NCBI GenBank assembly: GCA_012934845.2
Contig: WNNJ02001104.1
Location: 415,128 to 479,127 of the forward strand
Reading direction: 5' to 3'
DNA from: Pomphorhynchus laevis
Lineage: Eukaryota; Acanthocephala; Palaeacanthocephala; Echinorhynchida; Pomphorhynchidae
DNA length: 64,000 nt
This document shows, piece after piece, positions 44,446-57,286 of this stretch (positions are counted from its first letter, which is position 1; the number at the start of each line of letters is the position of its first letter). Both the position numbers and the translations under genes were made by a program. The notes beneath the pieces were generated by a model, which had not been told where the DNA came from, searched no databases, and saw only the letters and a list, made by a program, of their open reading frames with translations.

Positions 44446-44960
44446 AATATACAAGGAGAGGAGTTTAAATTTATAATTTAAACTCGTACACATGACTTCA
44501 TGTTCGCACACATGAAGTCATGAAAATTAATAATGCGATTTAAATGTATTGTTTATCAATTGTATAAAATTACAAAATCCTTAAAATTATGTATTATAGA
44601 ATTAAACGTGTGATAGTAAGTTTTGGAGTTCTAATTCCACTATTTCTAAACAATATAATTAATCGTTAATTTGATGCAATAAAAATATAAACATAATAAG
44701 TATATACATTGAAATACATTCTACTTTATAATCTATTTTATATATCACGTTCTAGTGGTATATAAGACAAATATATAGTGGTGAAATACTTTCCATGGTA
44801 AAATGATATAAACCTTTTTTATCAGTCTAAAAATATTACGTTTTATGTAGAAATTAAACTTTTGGCATGTTGCTAAGTATAAGCACCCACAAGCTAATTC
44901 ATACTTCATAGTTTTTAATAAAATATTATACATATTACCATGGTTTTTAATAAACCCATG

Positions 44961-45012
<52 letters not shown>

Positions 45013-46458
45013 CGACAATAAATTCCATTATGCTAACGACCTATAGTTAAAATTCCATAAGTTAGAGCTACGCATGTTTTGTAAAAAATGAGTGTAGTCT
45101 TTTAATAAAATGCGATTTAGAACCCCGATAACGTACACAAACAAAAGCAGTCAATATAGATGTAAATAATCTTTGTAAGCGTAAAGAAATATCCGATGTG
45201 CTTTAAGCTTACTGTCGCCATCTACTATATCCAGCAACATTTATTTTAATAGATTCTTCATTTAAAAGAATTTCTTCAAATAAAATTTTTATTGCAATTA
45301 AATAAAATTTTGATTGCAAATCAAATAGTAAACTAGTTTGTACACGCTTTATGTTGCTTAAAATAATAAATCCTCTTTTTAAATGCTACCCGTATACAAT
45401 ATTGGCGCATTGTGCTTTGTGCTAATTTTCACGATTTTATTATTTAATATAATAAATTAAAAGCATATTGCATAAAAATAAAAGCTAAAAATGCGTAAGA
45501 TGAGGTTTTAAAAAGGGAACACAAACTAATGAACTATAAAAAATATTCAGTATGTGCGTATAATAGCCGCATTATTAATATCAGACCCATAATGGTAATA
45601 AAGCTAAAGTATAATCGATGCACACGATGCAACAATAGCTAAATCCTATGCATATAGTCTGATCTTTACGATGCTCCGTATGACGATATCGCCAACACTA
45701 TTTATTATACGAAAATATATTTCTCTTATACGTAAGTGTAACGATTGTCTCGAATCGCTTGAGAAGTAGTTTAAAAACAATTTAATATTTTCTGCCACTA
45801 CTGTAACGTATTGTGATTTTTTCCAACTGAGTTTGTTGTGACTAATCGCTTTCTTTTATTAGGAATTAAAATGTTGATATATGAATTTGATTATCTTTCC
45901 TTAATTGAATAGCAGTCCATGCAGACGAAACTTTAACAAAACCGGTTTTATAATAGTGGCTGCGTTCACATTCCGCCAATGCATGGTTGTATGTGATGCA
46001 ATATGTCGAACACTAGCACATCAGGCCAATTGTCCTGCTTAATGGCAGCTGGCTAATGAACGATGCAATTAATATTTGACAGTAAACGTTGAACACTGTG
46101 AATAGTCGTGCCAATCAGACACTTGTAATTGATTTGAAAACGATCATCGTTGTTTTAAAATGCAAATATATTTATATATTCGTTGAAACACGTATAGATC
46201 GTGCATTTTGTTAACATCAGATTGTCGTCATCATAATTATATAGTCATCATAGCACATCCATTGCATACACATTGATGAATTAAAAAATTGAGCTAGAAA
46301 AGACTATTGTGCGCTATTTAACAAACTGTGTATGGCAGTAGCCTTCATGTAGGTATTGGTGGCGTTATTATCAACGAACTCGTAAACTGTTTGCATATCC
46401 AACATCAACAGGTGCTTAGGGAAAGAAACCTAATTTTATAGTAGATTAACAGTGGCAA
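44446..46458. other. Intergenic region upstream of the ubinuclein-like gene
   Basis: No coding sequence seen. It has a hairpin at 44491-44522 (13-bp arms, 6-nt loop) and a dinucleotide repeat at 44970-45011. The promoter of the downstream gene must lie here, but no element can be singled out. Confidence 0.6.
44970..45011. repeat. (AT)n microsatellite, ~20 units
   Basis: An uninterrupted AT dinucleotide run of about 40 nt. Likely length-variable between individuals. Confidence 0.95.
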
Positions 46459-47868
46459 ATGAGCAAAGAGACTAATTTTTTTTGTGACGCTAATACATTC
46501 GAAATTGATATACCCTTAACTCAAACTAATAACAGTTCATACACGGAAGTGTCGATATTCGATATGGTGCGAAACAACGAACATACACTTCGTTTACTTT
46601 TAGATCCATTTAATGTCTATCCTGAAGAGAGAACAAATGAGCTATTGAGGGTGATAAAGGAAAGCGATACTTTAGATACAAATGAAGATAAAACCCACAC
46701 AGACTGGTTAGCTGATAATCTAGGGGAAGGGTACGATAAAGATGATCCGTTTATTGACGACAGTGAAGCACCTCAAGATGTCTTGCAGATGACAACAAAA
46801 CTCGGCGGCTTCTATGTTAATAAAGGAAACGTGGAACTGATGAATCAGTTGACCGATCAAAAATCAGAAAATGACAATAATAATGAATGTATAGAAATTC
46901 CAACATTACCAGAGCAGGTACCTGAAATGCTTAGATTAAAAATCGAGCAATTTGTTCAGCTATACACATACCTAGAGGATAAAGAATATATATGGGTATA
47001 TGAACCGGCGCTAAAGCTACTGAGACTAATCGATAACGGTTCTTTTAATTTAAGCTCGACATTAAGAGGGCGTATTCTATCTTATCTAAGCTATGAACTA
47101 CAGATTAAAAAAGCATTGTTGCTGAAGAAGCTCAGACAGATAAGATGTCATCCGCCAAATTGTGCCGGGGATAATCTAGTACAAGCTATGAACAAACTCC
47201 GCTCTTTTGTGGACAATGAAATGCCAAAGCAGATTAAAGAACGAGAAGACCGCATTGCTTATATGTGCAACAACAACCCGATAATAATCAATAGAATCGA
47301 TGCAATTAGGAACCCAATTATTGAAAATGAACCACCACGAGTGAAGAAACGCTATCGATGGGGTGTAGAGGACCGAAATTACTTCAAAGAACTAATGAAG
47401 ATCAGGCTTAGTAAGCTATCAAGCGAGGATAACGTATTTATATCGATAAGAGATTTCTTAGAAAATACTGTAAAGCCCATGTGGCCAAAAGGTTGGATGA
47501 CTACTAACAGCCTGATACGTGAGTGTAAGCTATTCCTGCCAGAAAATATTATATCGGAAGCAAAAAAACGGAAGATGTCCCCTCCACATGTTGTGGTTTC
47601 TGATGATAATGTGAAAAGTGATGAAAATCATCAGTATCAAAGACTCAACAATACTTTTGGTGAGGAAGCGGATGTAATATTTATTCCTAGATTTAAAAAC
47701 GATTTCAATCTTCATGAAAATGATGTAGACGTTACAATTATTGACGAAGAAGCGATCCAAACAGATGGCGGTGTTGGTTCAGTCAATTTATGTACAAATA
47801 GGGAAGAATTTTATAAAGGCCAGACTAATAAAGACAAATATGACAAAATAGCATTTCAACTTGATTAG
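46459..47868 (+). CDS. Ubinuclein-like protein (HIRA complex subunit), single exon, 469 aa
   Basis: Ubinuclein is the Hpc2-related subunit of the nuclear HIRA complex, which deposits histone H3.3 independently of replication. Residues 89-126 (GEGYDKDDPFIDDSEA ... TKLGGFYVNKG) are a clear Hpc2-related domain, the histone-binding part. Residues about 200-360 match the ubinuclein middle domain, with RYRWGVEDR, FLENTVKPMWPKGWMTTNSL and RECKLFLP. The acidic C-terminus is unassigned. At 469 residues it is less than half of human UBN1. The ATG at 46459 is the first in frame. There is no intron, unlike SF3B1. AATAAA at 48022-48027 is a likely poly(A) signal. Confidence 0.88.
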   Translation: MSKETNFFCDANTFEIDIPLTQTNNSSYTEVSIFDMVRNNEHTLRLLLDPFNVYPEERTNELLRVIKESDTLDTNEDKTHTDWLADNLGEGYDKDDPFIDDSEAPQDVLQMTTKLGGFYVNKGNVELMNQLTDQKSENDNNNECIEIPTLPEQVPEMLRLKIEQFVQLYTYLEDKEYIWVYEPALKLLRLIDNGSFNLSSTLRGRILSYLSYELQIKKALLLKKLRQIRCHPPNCAGDNLVQAMNKLRSFVDNEMPKQIKEREDRIAYMCNNNPIIINRIDAIRNPIIENEPPRVKKRYRWGVEDRNYFKELMKIRLSKLSSEDNVFISIRDFLENTVKPMWPKGWMTTNSLIRECKLFLPENIISEAKKRKMSPPHVVVSDDNVKSDENHQYQRLNNTFGEEADVIFIPRFKNDFNLHENDVDVTIIDEEAIQTDGGVGSVNLCTNREEFYKGQTNKDKYDKIAFQLD

Positions 47869-48600
47869 GACTGACAATTTTAAACATTACACAGCTGTAA
47901 AATTCATGTAAATATTATTATCTTTGCATTTTAATTCATTACTAATATTCTATATACCATAACTGAATATTCTCAAGTAAAAACTTAAATTTTTGCAAAG
48001 AGATTTTTTCTTTAAAATATTAATAAAGTTTTTATTAATTAAATTTAATCGGCAGGTAATTGAATGATCACAAGACGATTAATTTTAAATGATTGACATT
48101 AATTAATGATAGACCATTAATTTTAAATGGTCTATTAATACAAATTTAAATTAATATGCTTTCTCGGCTAATTATTGAATACATTTGCCATTTCTTTTTG
48201 AAATCACCATGTTACCATTCCAAATTCCCTTTTTCATTTATATAACTAGATCTATCTTCAGGTCGCCATTCGATTCACTCTTCCAACTTACTGATCAGAA
48301 GACTTCGATGCATTTCAGATTAGTCAATTTTACTTAACCATTATCCTATGAACAATCATGCAGCGTAAGAATCTAAGGGTTATTAGCGTATTTGATAAAG
48401 ATTGTACCGACCGTTGCAAGTAATGTAAGATTGGCAAATAAATTGCTTTATTTAAAAAATTCGGTTTAAAAAATTCTTGGTTATAATACTTACAATATAA
48501 ATACTTACAATAAAAAACATACAAAAGCCCACAGTGGGTTTCAACGAAAACTAATTTCAACGACAACGAAAACGCATTTTAAACAAAGTCATCCCGGGAT
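47869..48600. other. 3' flank of the ubinuclein-like gene
   Basis: Contains the 3' UTR; beyond it no gene is seen. Minus-strand open frames here have no recognisable product. Confidence 0.55.
48022..48027 (+). other. Candidate poly(A) signal of the ubinuclein-like gene
   Basis: AATAAA, 154 nt after the stop codon. AT-rich context lowers certainty. Confidence 0.5.
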
Positions 48601-51482
48601 ACAAGGGCTCTGACTGCGATAGGATCGAAAGCCGAATTCGCTCCGGACGAGCTCGAGTACGGTCGTCAATTCTTTGGAGTTGTTCGAAAATCCGAAAAAG
48701 AACACGACGGGTAGTAAAGATTGTGCACTTTCTAAATCCACGAAACCTGTCAAACATGGTCGTGTATTTAACAAGAATCCTTCGATATCTACTGCTGTGG
48801 AGTATTACGATATTCAGATCGCATGTGATTCAAAAGGATGCGATCTCTGAAGATGATGTCCTTTAGAAAGGATGTATCTCCAAACACAGATAATCGTTCA
48901 TATGCGAATTCTGCCCTGCCAGCAAAATACAAGCACTGGATGGTATCTGCAAACAATTAGAACTGAAAAATACACACTCTTCAATGTGCGAACCTATCGT
49001 TGCCCAGTATACTACCCTATTTTCTCTAATGAGGGACTTGCTGATTAAGTATTTTATTACTCTCATCGTCTCAAAGGTTATGGTATTCGCTTATTGAGAG
49101 ATCTCAACAAAGAAGATAGGATGCTCCTTAAGGCGGATATTATGGAAATTCGTGATCGGCGCTCAAAAAGGGAGCGCAATCTTATGATCAGGAATTTTTG
49201 CATGGTGCAGCGCACGTCAACCTTAACCCGGCTTCCACTTGATGGGTTAACGAGTGTGACAAAGAGCTACATCGGGTCACTCAGTGCGACTACTGCACCT
49301 CTCCCGTTGCAGCACCCCTCATCTTCTCAATTCGAGGGTATAAATTGAGTGGGAGCACCATTAACTTATCTTTTGGCAAGGTGTTTAGGGACCGAAATCG
49401 TAAAGCTAATGGTCTGATTCTAATGATGTTCCAAGAAGGATAAGCTTGTGTGCGCTGTTCACAGTTTGAAACGGGGTGTTGCAGTATTTTGTGAAACGTG
49501 GATCAATTCATCCCATGGTGATAGTGAAATTATCATTGACGGATATGCTTGTCATTGAACCGACAGGGCGTCTCGCCGAGGCGGTAGGGTGCTGACCTAT
49601 ATCTCTGTGAATTTGTCTGCACGTGACATTGTCATTTCGTGTGACCCGAGTGAACACTATGAATCGATATGGTTTCGTATTTACGTCGCTGACACTTTGT
49701 TATGTAAGGTGGGAGCAGTTTACATATCTCCCTTATCTGACTCTGTCAGCTTGATGGCTTATTTACTTGTACACGCCTCCCACCCGTTTGTCTTGATGGG
49801 CGATATTAATATGCCGCATGTTGATTGGTTTGACTACACACCTATGCCATGCTGTGACTTTCACTTCCGTTGTCTGATCGACTGTATAAATAAATGTTGT
49901 TTTTTTACTCGTAGACAAACAAACATGATTCAGTGGAACGTAATCTTCACTGCTTGATATATGTCTTGCCTCTTCGAATAATCTAGTTACAGATATCAGA
50001 CAGGACTGTTTTATTAATAAATGTAATCACACAGTGATTTTGCGTTGCATACGTGCTGATATCTATTCCACCTTAGTGTTGAACCCGCACTAATTCCATT
50101 CATGAAAAATTTTGTTCGATCAAACCATCTCTTGCAGCAAGTCGTATGGCCTTCTTAAAGGAGAGGAACGAGGCATAGGCAATGTTTCGTAATGGATATC
50201 TCACTTTTGATGGTTTCAAAGTAATCCGGAATCGTGTATGCTCTCTTATCCGTAATAAACGGAGATTATGTGAAATGAGTACTATCCGATTCATTCGCAC
50301 CGGCCTTTGCCGCTTCTATTCACACGTTCGACGTTTCTTATTATCTCGATGTCAGCTTTCTGAGTTGCTGATCACAACGATCATACAACGACTGATCAAA
50401 CATGTTTTCCGAACATATTTGCTACACACTCTGGTGGTGTGTTCTCCGATACAGTTGCTGATCCAATGATTTCCTCCGTACAGCACCCACTAGTTTCATG
50501 CTCACCAAGACATCATCAAATAGTCAACCCTGACTTTGTAAATAATGATCTACAGAACCTAAAATCTACTAATTCTACGGGGCCAGACGGAATACCGTCT
50601 ATTTTTCCAAAGAACATCACTTCCATGATATGCTGCCCTCTAACCAGTATCTTCAATAAATGTTTGGAATCTGGCGTCATCCTCAACGATTGGCGAGATG
50701 CAATTGTAGTACCAATCTATAAAAAGGGAGACGTATCTAAAATCGAAAATTATCGACGGATTAGCCTAACGTGCATCTGCATAAGATCATGGAGCGTATT
50801 ATTCTCTCTAGTATGGAACGTCATGCCATAAGCGCAAATATCATGACAACTGCACAACATGGCTTTCGAGCAGATCACTCTACCACAACCAATCTTCTGT
50901 TGGCTTGTGAAAGATTGTTTTCTTTGAAACCTGAATGTGTAAATATTAACGTTATTTTGTCGACCTATCGAAAGCGTTGGCACCGTAACTCTAGATAATC
51001 TTCTCCAAACTCGTCGGCATTACTCGTTCGATTCATGGTTAATATACTGGATTTAAGATTACCTCCATAATATAAGGTTCTATGTTCGCCATGATAGACG
51101 TCTCTCCTCAGACATTTCAATGACTTGTAGTGTTTCACAAGGATCTGTTTTCTCACCCCTCTTGTTCACGTTGTATGTAAATAAGCGTCCTAATGTGATC
51201 CATTCGCCATCTGTGCTGTACGCTGACGACTTGAAAATATTTAACCAAATTACATCGTTATTGGATGTTGACTCTGTTCAGTCTGATCTCAATATGATCC
51301 ACTTGTGAGCACATACTCATGGGCTTAGATTGAACGTAGCTAAGTGTGGTCATATGCATATTGGCCGACGTTTCCCGGATACACAAAACTATATAAATCC
51401 GGAATCGGATTAATATAGTATTAATCCGATTATATATATTGGATGAGTGATGATCCAGAAAGTCGAAAAGTTCATTGACTTG

Positions 51483-51525
51483 GGTGAGAGGTGGTCTTCA
51501 TCCGACCTGAAGACCACCTCTCACC
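51483..51525. repeat. 18-bp perfect hairpin inside element E
   Basis: Arms 51483-51500 and 51508-51525 are exact reverse complements around a 7-nt loop. The sequence codes GERWSSSDLKTTSH where relatives have a different residue set before SSDLK, so one arm looks copied from the other. Confidence 0.85.
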
Positions 51526-51949
51526 ATGTGATTGTTGTATTCCGAGCAAGCCGTCAGCTTGGCATGCTACTGAGTGTTTTCCAAAGCGTTTCCGGACTTC
51601 TTTTTGCTAGGCTATTCAACAGCTACATCCGGCCTATTCCGACAAATGCATCCCCTGCAGTATATCCTACTACAAAATGTTATCGTAGAGTTCTCAAAAA
51701 GCCTTCGAGATTGGGTTCCAAACGTGTGCGTGGACTATTCGCTGTCCCCTATGCAAAGCGTATGCGTAAATTGGGAATACAGACAATCGAGTACAGCCGT
51801 GTGGAGAGCGACTTGACGATGATTTACAACATATTTTCTTCCAGTGGTCATCCATGCACCGATGTTCTATCTGTGCGGACTCGACTTAATCCGAAAGGAC
51901 ATGAACTTAGCTTGTCGCGGATTTACACGTCTTTTATCATTCCGCAATG

Positions 51950-54900
51950 CTTAACGTAACACTTCCAAATAATTTACATCCTTCATTTAAAATCATATCC
52001 AGTCACATCTCTGATCAACCGATTCAACACCCCGCTCCTGTCACACTTGCTCCAACCAATATTAATTCTTTATCAAGCACCCCTGTCATTTCCACTTCTA
52101 TCTGCTCATCTACCTCGACTCCTACCAGCTCTGTCCGTCCACCACTTCCACGAAAACGTTTTCCTTCACGCGATCGCTGTATAATGATATCAAACTTAAA
52201 GCTTTCCGAATCTGCTTCTCTACAATCTCGCCTCGATGATGATGTATCTGCTTTCAGGTCTATCCTAGCAACCATTCTACCTGATGATAACCCATCCCTC
52301 TTCAATAATAGCGCTCCTGTATCCTTTATTCGCTTAAACAAATCCACTAAATCCAATCATCTCAGTCCTCCACTCTAAAAAATCGTTTTCCGACATAGTT
52401 CACATGCCTCTTCTGTACTCTCCCAACGTTTTAAACTTCTTACCACTTCATCTACTTCACGTATCTTCCTTGACCGCTCCCCTTCTGATATTGCCCAGCT
52501 CAAGTTAGCTCGCATTGAGAAACATCGACGTGAAACAAACGGCGAGTCATCCTTACCTATACGTCAAATCAACGGAAATTTTCAAGTTGTTCACCCAAGG
52601 CCAAAAATTCGATGGCGTCCCATCTCTCCTCCTTATCTTCTTCGCTAGTCAATCTCGCTCCTAAGCATACTTTTTGTCTTAGTCTATTCAACACTCGCTC
52701 CATTCTTCATAAAGCTGATATCCTTCTCGATATCTTCGATCAATTATCTATCGATATTCTCTGTATTACCGAATCCTGGCACTCTGACTCCGACGATCTT
52801 GCTATTCGTCGTCTATGTCGCTCTGGTTGTTCTCTGGTTGAATCAGCTCGTCAAATTGCATATCATACATTTACTGCTTCTAACCATGGCGGTATTGTTG
52901 CCATTGCTCGTCACCCAATGTCTTTACGTAAAATCAACGTTAACATCCGTTACACTTCGTTCGAATTACTCATATGCAGATTATCAACTCCTTTCCCTCT
53001 TGAACTTGTGATTGTATACCGTCCAGGTTCAGTTACCCCATCACGTATCTTCTTTAACGACCTTGCAGATCTAATGTCTCACTGTTCATTGTCTTATACT
53101 CCTTCTTTTGTTCTCGGTGACTTTAACATTCGTCTTGATCGCCCGTCTGACTTTGACTCTATCACTTTAACTAATCTTTTTTCTAATTTTAACTATAAAT
53201 TACTTTCAACAATCCCAACTCATATTCTCGGCGGTGCTCTCGACATCATTGCTGTTCCTAACTGCTTCAATGACTATAACTCCTTGTCAATTACTGATCC
53301 TGGTTTGTCCGATCATTTCCTTGTCACTCTTACTCTTACTCGTCCCCATCCTACTTCTCCGCCTTTACCATTATCTACACCAAGTCGACCCTGGAAGCTT
53401 CTCGATATCCCTGATCTCTGCACAGCCTTACTCAATTCTTCACTATTTTCACTTCCTCTTCACTATCTCTCTCCCGATGATCTCTGCATTCTGTTTGATT
53501 TTGAACTTACGTCGATCCTCAATAACCTTCTGCCTAGTCGACTTCGACGTTCCCAGCGCTTGCGCCATGCTCCCATGTTCGATTCTGACTGTAGTATTTC
53601 TAAGTGTCTACTCCGTCACTCTTTTCGTATGTATAATCGCTTCCTTAAACGTTCTCCCAAATCACTCACTCCAAATCTTCGTGATTCCTACTTTTCTCAA
53701 CGCCGTTCATATCTCATTCTTATACATACTAAACGTAATCTCTTTTGGCGAAATCAACTCGAGTCATCTTACAACACTAAATCTCATTGGAAAATCTTAA
53801 ACTCAAGTCTTTCACGATCATCTACCCCTTGTAATATAAATCCTGATGAATTTTCTTATCTACAAACTAAGCTATCTAATTTACTTTTCCTACTACCCAA
53901 AGCCCCCTTGTACCCACTCTTATCTTTAAATACTTCCCTCCCAGAACTATTCGACCTTCTTCCCGTTTCGTCTGATGAAGTTTCTTCGGTTCTGCTGTCA
54001 TTACCTAATAAAACCTCTCCTTCTGACCCAATTCCCACTCACTTGCTTAAAAATATCTGCTCCGTTATCTTACCCTTCCTAACCACATTGTTCAACTCGT
54101 CCATTCGTAGCCGTACATTTCCTTCCATCTGGAAATGCGCCACTGTTCGTCCTCTCATCAAAAAGCAATCTCTCGACTCCTCACTACCATCTTCGTACCG
54201 TCCTATTTCACTTCTCCCAACCCTCTCTAAACTCTTTGAGCGTCTCGTTCTTAAGCAAGTTAATACATATCTCTATTCATCTAACTTATTTCCTCCCTTC
54301 CAAGCCGCTTTTCGCTCTAATTACTCTACCGAAATTGCATGTCTTAAAGTTTATAACGACTTACTCATATCGCGCGATCATAAATTATGTAGTGTCATAG
54401 TTTCTCTTGATCTATCGTCTGCTTTTGACATCGTCGATCACTCAATTCTTCTCCATCGCCATTCGTCATGATTATGGCTTCTCTTTACCCACTGTATCAT
54501 GGTTTTCTTCAAATCTATCAAACCGTACATTTCGCGTCTATTCTAACTCTTCTCTCTCCCATCCTTCGTCCATTCCGTCCGGTGTTCCACAAGGCTCCGT
54601 ATTAGGCCCTATGCTTTTCTCTCTTCTTCTCGGTGATTTGTCTTCGATTTCTAATAAATTTAAATTCCATGTTATGCAATATGCTGATGACATTCCCATC
54701 TATGCTCATGCACTGTTTATCGTATTCACGATCTTAGTGTCTCTGCTTCCGACTGTCTTGTCTCAATTTCCAATCATCTTTCTTCCCTTCGCCTTTCTCT
54801 GAATCCTGATAAATCCAAAATTATGTAGATCCTATCTCAACGCCTCGGCTTCGAACCTCCCTCCGTATCATTAAATTCTACAATTATTCCTATCGTTGAT

Positions 54901-55601
54901 AATCTCGTTTTCCTAGGCTTCCATTTTGACAACCGACTTTCACTTAAACCTTTCGTTAGAGATAAAGTACGCTCATCTACCTTGATACTCCGCAACCTCC
55001 GTCAAGTTCGTAGATTGATCGATTTCCCTTCTTGTATGACTCTAATATCTTCTCTCCTTTTTTCTAGACTCGATTATTGTCTTAGTCTATTTTCCAACTC
55101 ACCTAAATCCACTCTTCTTCCCCTACAACGCATCGTCAACGCAGCCGTCCGAATTCTCCTCCGTCTTCGTCGTTTTGATCATACATCCTACCATCTTGCT
55201 TCTCTCGATTTGCCTACAATTTATTGTCGTGTTCAAATTCGTCTTCTTATCGTTGCTTTCCGCCTTGTAACTCTTCATACCCCTTCATTTCTCAATCTTC
55301 CTTTTCTTGATAATTCTCGTTCGGTTTACTGTTCCTTGCGTTCCTGTAATTCCCTTCTTTTACATGTCCCAAACTACTCTACCTCCTTTGGACTCCGCTC
55401 CTTCCTGGTGGCTGCTCCTTTATCGTGGAATCATCTGCCCATTCATATACGCCAATCAACTTCCCTTCCGTGCTTCAAACGACAAATCCGATCACATTTA
55501 AATAATTTACCTGCTTGACTTTTTCATTTTTGTTTGTGGACTTGTAAGCATACAGCTTGTACGCATTTGCCACATTAAATAAATTTGTATTATTATTAAG
55601 G
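51950..55601 (+). mobile_element. Family A copy A2, 5'-truncated, inserted in element E
   Basis: It begins in the Ser/Pro-rich part of ORF1 and ends at the family A tail (TTTGTATTATTATTAAGG). A short target duplication AATG lies at 51946-51949 and 55602-55605. Removing A2 and one AATG restores the element E frame (IIPQ then WNELPE). Four extra bases at the 5' junction may be untemplated. Confidence 0.88.
52612..55518 (+). pseudogene. Family A ORF2 in copy A2, frameshifted
   Basis: The first 619 codons (52612-54471) are open and include all APE motifs (ITESWH, YRPG, LGDFN, SDHF) and RT motif A. A change near 54460 (LLHRHSS instead of LLHRLRHDYGF) shifts the frame; another shift lies near 54712 after YADDIPIYAHA, and a Trp codon near 54825 became TAG. 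The end (54982-55518) is open. It aligns well to A1 and B1. Confidence 0.85.
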
Positions 55602-55680
55602 AATGGAACGAGTTGCCGGAACCAAGTGCGTGGCTCTTCTCAAAATGTTGTCGAATTCACTCAATTATGATTTCACTTGA

Positions 55681-56895
55681 GGGTGTGTCGCGTGAGATGC
55701 ATAGAGCATATGTGATTTTAAGATACTCGAATATACAATGCGTAAAGCCTTTGGCTCAAGTCGTCCAAGGTTTCGATAAATAAATCCTAAAATTCTACGG
55801 CGTTTTGCAATAATCGCAGAAGAATGAAGACGAGATTTTAAATTGGAGGAGATAACAACACCTAGATCAGTAAAGTGATTTACTGATTCGATAACTGTTG
55901 AGCTGAATTGATAAGAAGGAGAAGGTAATCGGGATTTGCCAATTCTCATATGTCGACATTTACTAACATTGATTACTAAGCCGTGTGATGAACACCAACT
56001 ACTAACTTTATCCAAATCTGATTGTAGTAGGAGAGAACTAGAACAACCACGAAATAAAGGGCACCACAGTTTGATGTCATCGGCGTATAATAGGCACTGC
56101 CATGTAACAACTTTAGCGATTTCGTTGATGTTCGATTTCGTAGATATTAAACAAAGTGGGACTAAGGATACAGCCTTGCGGAACACCTTGAGTGAGATAA
56201 AACCATTCAGAAGGAGACTCACCAACTCGCACAGCAAAGGAACGTCTACTCAAGAATTCACGTATCCAGAGACAAACGTGCTTTGAGAATCCGTAATTTC
56301 CAAGTTTCCACCGTAAAATTGGATGAACGGCCTGATCAAAAGCTTTGGACAATTCAATAAAGACGACATCAACCGGCACCCCCTGTTCGACAAAACCGGC
56401 CCAGCTTTCGCGTGCTAATGTTAGGTTAGTTAAAGCGGAGTGATGTTTTCTAAACCCATGCTGTTTGTTAGACAAAATATTGAATTTGTCCAAATGAGAA
56501 GATATATACCTCAGAATCAGTTTCTCCATCACCTTGCAAGCAATACACATCAAACTTATTGGCCGATAATTTTGAAGATTTACCTTATCTATCTTTTTGA
56601 ACACTGGAATGACTAATGCTCTCTTCCACATATCTTGGATTATGCCAGTTATCAAGGACCAGTATTAAATATCAAAAAGCGGAAGATATATATTCGATGC
56701 AACTTTGAGTAATAATATACTAGGAATACCATCAGGACCTAAACTATTTTTTGCCGGTAGCTTCGATAAGATATTAAGAACATCGAGCGGGTCAAAGTTG
56801 AGGTTAGAATCCTGGTACTGGAGAGAAGAATTGCCTATCAAAGAATTCATAATTGCTATTAAAGAATTCATATTTACGATTTGTAGAATTTGCAT
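55681..56895 (-). mobile_element. Non-LTR retrotransposon D, RT fragment
   Basis: The minus strand reads NSLGPDGIPSILL (56665-56895), PVFKKIDKVNLQNYRPISL and FIELSKAFDQAVHPILRWKL and LTQGVPQGCILSPTLFN (56113-56655), then LLYADDIKLWCP and SKCRHMRIGKS (55665-56237). RT motifs A, B and C are all present but split by a frameshift near 56150. The endonuclease is missing. The family is related to C and E but distinct. Confidence 0.8.
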
Positions 56896-57140
56896 TATAT
56901 TTTCGCTTCATAAATGTACTGAGTTGCACTCAAAACTTATTCCTTGGTTTGATAGAGAAACACGTTATGCATTAAACGAGAATAAATTGTCACATTTGGA
57001 ATTTGCTAAGCGTGAAATTAGTTTCAAATAATTTAAATCTATAAGGAACAAGTTCACGGCCCTGAAACGTGTTCAGCAATGCCAATTTGAGGAGCGTATC
57101 ATGCAACAATGTAAACACAATACACACGCACTTTTTGGCT
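56896..57140 (+). mobile_element. Linker fragment of a C/E-like non-LTR element
   Basis: Reads LIPWFDRETRYALNENKLSHLEF, a typical stretch between endonuclease and RT of non-LTR ORF2, with a stop soon after. It lies head-to-head with element D. Confidence 0.6.
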
Positions 57141-57286
57141 AAGTAAACTTTAAATATAATAATAAGATAAGGATTTTCTTAAACAAAACTTGTATCCGAT
57201 AAAAAAACGTGTTACACAGAACAAAACATGCAAGAGAAGACAAAAATAATATCGATTCGTTAATCATTCAATCTTCTATTTATTCT

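Larger units (their letters stand above)
48640..55680 (+). mobile_element. Non-LTR retrotransposon E, decayed, interrupted by A2
   Basis: ORF1 traces: NPKKNTTGSKDC, then IACDSKGCDL with a stop where Trp is expected, then FICEFCPASK (48826-48930), and LRDLNKEDRMLLKADI...LMIRNF (49094-49348). ORF2 traces: endonuclease with LMGDINMPHVDW (49589-49957), RT start GPDGIPSIF and YKKGDVSKIENYRRISL (50439-50831), SVSQGSVFSPLLFT and LYADDLKIF (51120-51308), and the C-terminal part (51447-51949). It resumes after A2 with WNELPEPSAWLF and ends NSLNYDFT-stop at 55678-55680. Many frameshifts and stops; dead. Confidence 0.8.

Noticed and set aside
48670-48695. tRNA B-box-like GTTCGAAAATCC
   Set aside because: Spacing is one base too long and no A box or cloverleaf is present; it lies in element E ORF1.
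48557-49066. Minus-strand small proteins in this region
   Set aside because: The opposite strand carries the ORF1 zinc-motif remnants of element E; the minus frames are shadows.
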